NCBI GenBank assembly: GCA_028678555.1 | Contig: JAJRDF010000071.1 | Span: 1 to 7,615, forward strand | Length of the DNA: 7,615 bases | Source: Methanomicrobiales archaeon | GTDB lineage: Archaea; Halobacteriota; Methanomicrobia; Methanomicrobiales; JACTUA01 | Direction: 5' to 3' | Shown: positions 6,719-7,615 of the stretch, piece after piece | Layout of the letters: every line of letters starts with the position of its first letter | Position numbering within the stretch: the stretch's first letter is position 1 | The notes under the pieces: generated by a model | Seen by the model: only the letters and a program-made list of their open reading frames with translations | What the model was told of the DNA's origin: nothing | Database searches by the model: none | Program-made: the position numbers and the translations under genes

Positions 6719-6727
6719 CGATAAGGG
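6719..6727 (-). promoter_or_regulatory. TATA-like element for the hps-rraA gene
   Basis: On the minus strand this reads CCCTTATCG, with the CTTATC core 28-33 bases before ATG 6692. That spacing predicts a leaderless or nearly leaderless transcript. Confidence 0.4.
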
Positions 6728-6748
6728 TTGCTGGCCGGCCGAGAAAGC

Positions 6749-6757
6749 ACTAATACC
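6749..6757 (+). promoter_or_regulatory. TATA-like element for the GMP synthase glutaminase gene
   Basis: ACTAATACC follows a BRE-like GAGAAAGC. The TAATAC core begins 30 bases before ATG 6781. No Shine-Dalgarno is visible before this ATG, which fits a leaderless mRNA. Confidence 0.4.
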
Positions 6758-6780
6758 CACCCGCACAGAAACCTACGGTC

Positions 6781-7344
6781 ATGCAACCCCTCGCGGTGGT
6801 GAACAACCATGGCCAGTTCAACCACCTGATCCTCCGCAGCCTGCGGGATATGGACCTCCCGGCTGAGATGGTGCCCAACACCACGGTACCGGAAGATCTG
6901 GACCGGTACCGGGGGATCATCCTGGGGGGTGGGCCGGCAATGGAACGGGCAGGGCGGTGCCGGGACTACCTGGACCGGGGGGTACCGGTACTCGGGATCT
7001 GCCTGGGGCTCCAGGTGATCGCCCTAGCCCGCGGCGGGTCCGTGGCCCCGGGTTCCATGGGAGGTTACGGCATGGTGGAGGTGGAGGTCCTCTCCCCCAC
7101 CGGGATCCTGGCCGGTTACCCGGATCGGATCCAGGTGTGGGCATCCCACATGGATGAGGTGAAGAAGGTCCCGCCGGGGTACACCCTCCTGGCCCGGTCC
7201 CGGATCGCCGGCGTGGAGGCCATCGCCTCGGAAGAGGATCGCATCTACGGCGTCCAGTGGCACCCTGAGGTCTCCCACTCGGTGAACGGCCGGCTGGTCT
7301 TCCGGAACTTTGACCGTATCTGCCGTGACGGGGGAGAGGAATGA
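6781..7344 (+). CDS. guaAA: GMP synthase glutaminase subunit (subunit A)
   Basis: This 187-residue class I glutamine amidotransferase supplies ammonia from glutamine for amination of XMP to GMP, working with a separate ATP-pyrophosphatase subunit (subunit B), which is not in this window. The length matches archaeal stand-alone subunit A, unlike the fused bacterial GuaA of more than 500 residues. Visible features are an oxyanion-region LGGGP (48-52), the nucleophile elbow GICLGLQ with C74 (72-78), ASHMDEV (121-127), and VQWHPEVSHS with H161 and E163 completing the triad. No Shine-Dalgarno precedes the start, consistent with a leaderless message. It is divergent from hps-rraA and its stop overlaps the next gene. 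A different class I amidotransferase is possible, but the size, SHMDEV block and WHPEVSHS favour GMP synthase. Confidence 0.92.
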   Translation: MQPLAVVNNHGQFNHLILRSLRDMDLPAEMVPNTTVPEDLDRYRGIILGGGPAMERAGRCRDYLDRGVPVLGICLGLQVIALARGGSVAPGSMGGYGMVEVEVLSPTGILAGYPDRIQVWASHMDEVKKVPPGYTLLARSRIAGVEAIASEEDRIYGVQWHPEVSHSVNGRLVFRNFDRICRDGGEE

Positions 7345-7615
7345 TCCCCATCCGCGGAGAGGCCGGCGATACCGGACGGGATACCCTGGCCCGCCGAATC
7401 CACGATATCGGGTTCCGGTGCCTGGAGTGCGGGAGCTGCTGCCGGGGCGAGGACCACCTGGTGCTCGTCATGCCGGATGAGGTGCGGCATCTCCTGGCGC
7501 GGTCCACCGGCACCTGGCAGGAGATCGTGGAACCCTACCCGGAATTCCTGGATGCAGGGGATGGTACACGGTTTACCCTGGGATGGTGTGTCCGCAGGCA
7601 GGGGGGTGCCTGCAG
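7341..7615 (+). CDS. YkgJ-like CxxCxxCC cysteine-cluster protein, C-terminus cut by window edge
   Basis: Ninety-one codons are present before the window ends. The ATG lies inside ATGA, overlapping the stop of the GMP synthase subunit gene by four bases, and is preceded by a purine run (GGGGGAGAGGA). The diagnostic part is FRCLECGSCCRGE, with C27, C30, C33 and C34 forming the CxxCxxCC motif of the YkgJ / UPF0153 zinc- or iron-chelating family, followed by the usual LVLVMPDEVRHLL segment (40-52). Two more cysteines, C83 and C91, lie near the cut end and may complete the metal site, as later cysteines do in this family. The biochemical role of the family is not well established; Fe-S or zinc binding is inferred. 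The close overlap implies co-translation with the glutaminase subunit but does not show that they work together. Confidence 0.85.
   Translation, partial: MIPIRGEAGDTGRDTLARRIHDIGFRCLECGSCCRGEDHLVLVMPDEVRHLLARSTGTWQEIVEPYPEFLDAGDGTRFTLGWCVRRQGGAC

Noticed and set aside
5460..6866. 468-codon open frame on the plus strand
   Set aside because: It is antisense to hps-rraA and runs into the GMP synthase subunit gene. Its translation is His/Pro/Gly-rich with no domain features, as expected for an antisense frame of GC-rich DNA.
1..7615. tRNA, rRNA, insertion sequence or phage signals
   Set aside because: No cloverleaf-like sequence, transposase motif, terminal inverted repeats or attachment-site duplication was seen.

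Overview
The window looks like chromosomal DNA of a high-GC methanogenic archaeon, most probably of the order Methanomicrobiales (Methanoculleus-like). This rests on several points: a stand-alone GMP synthase glutaminase subunit, since archaea split GuaA; a fused hexulose-6-phosphate synthase/RraA protein; a paaK-paaK-ACT cassette typical of methanogens; archaeal TATA-like boxes about 30 bases before start codons; and GC-rich coding DNA with one sharply AT-rich intergenic stretch. The order is inferred from gene content, and the genus cannot be fixed from this sequence alone.

Layout. Bases 1-1885 (minus strand) hold the first 628 codons of a large secreted protein: signal peptide, two related beta-sandwich-type repeats, a Pro-rich linker, a clan GH-A glycosidase-like domain with both expected Glu residues, and the start of another C-terminal domain cut by the window edge. 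Bases 1886-2251 are non-coding. Of these, 1931-2040 are only about 25% GC and carry three inverted repeats. Bases 2252-5273 (plus strand) are a tightly coupled three-gene operon of two phenylacetate-CoA-ligase-family enzymes and a double-ACT-domain protein, joined by one-base TGATG overlaps. Bases 5274-5405 separate convergent genes and contain a 40-bp tandem repeat that touches the stop codon of the next gene. Bases 5406-6692 (minus strand) encode the Hps-RraA fusion. A short divergent promoter region (6693-6780) separates it from the GMP synthase glutaminase gene (6781-7344, plus), which overlaps by ATGA a CxxCxxCC-motif (YkgJ-like) gene running off the right end.

How the genes fit together. 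The operon can be read as an aryl-acid module. Two adenylating enzymes would make arylacetyl-CoA thioesters, which methanogen indolepyruvate:ferredoxin oxidoreductase (not in this window) can reductively carboxylate towards aromatic amino acids. The ACT protein would be the amino-acid-sensing partner. The Hps half of the fusion supplies or consumes ribulose 5-phosphate and formaldehyde, and ribose phosphate feeds the purine pathway that the divergent GMP synthase subunit serves. The secreted glycosidase-like protein is a separate, surface-related function. Nothing here is clearly a new defence or mobile system. The most unusual items are the secreted glycosidase-like protein, its AT-rich control region, and the tandem repeat.
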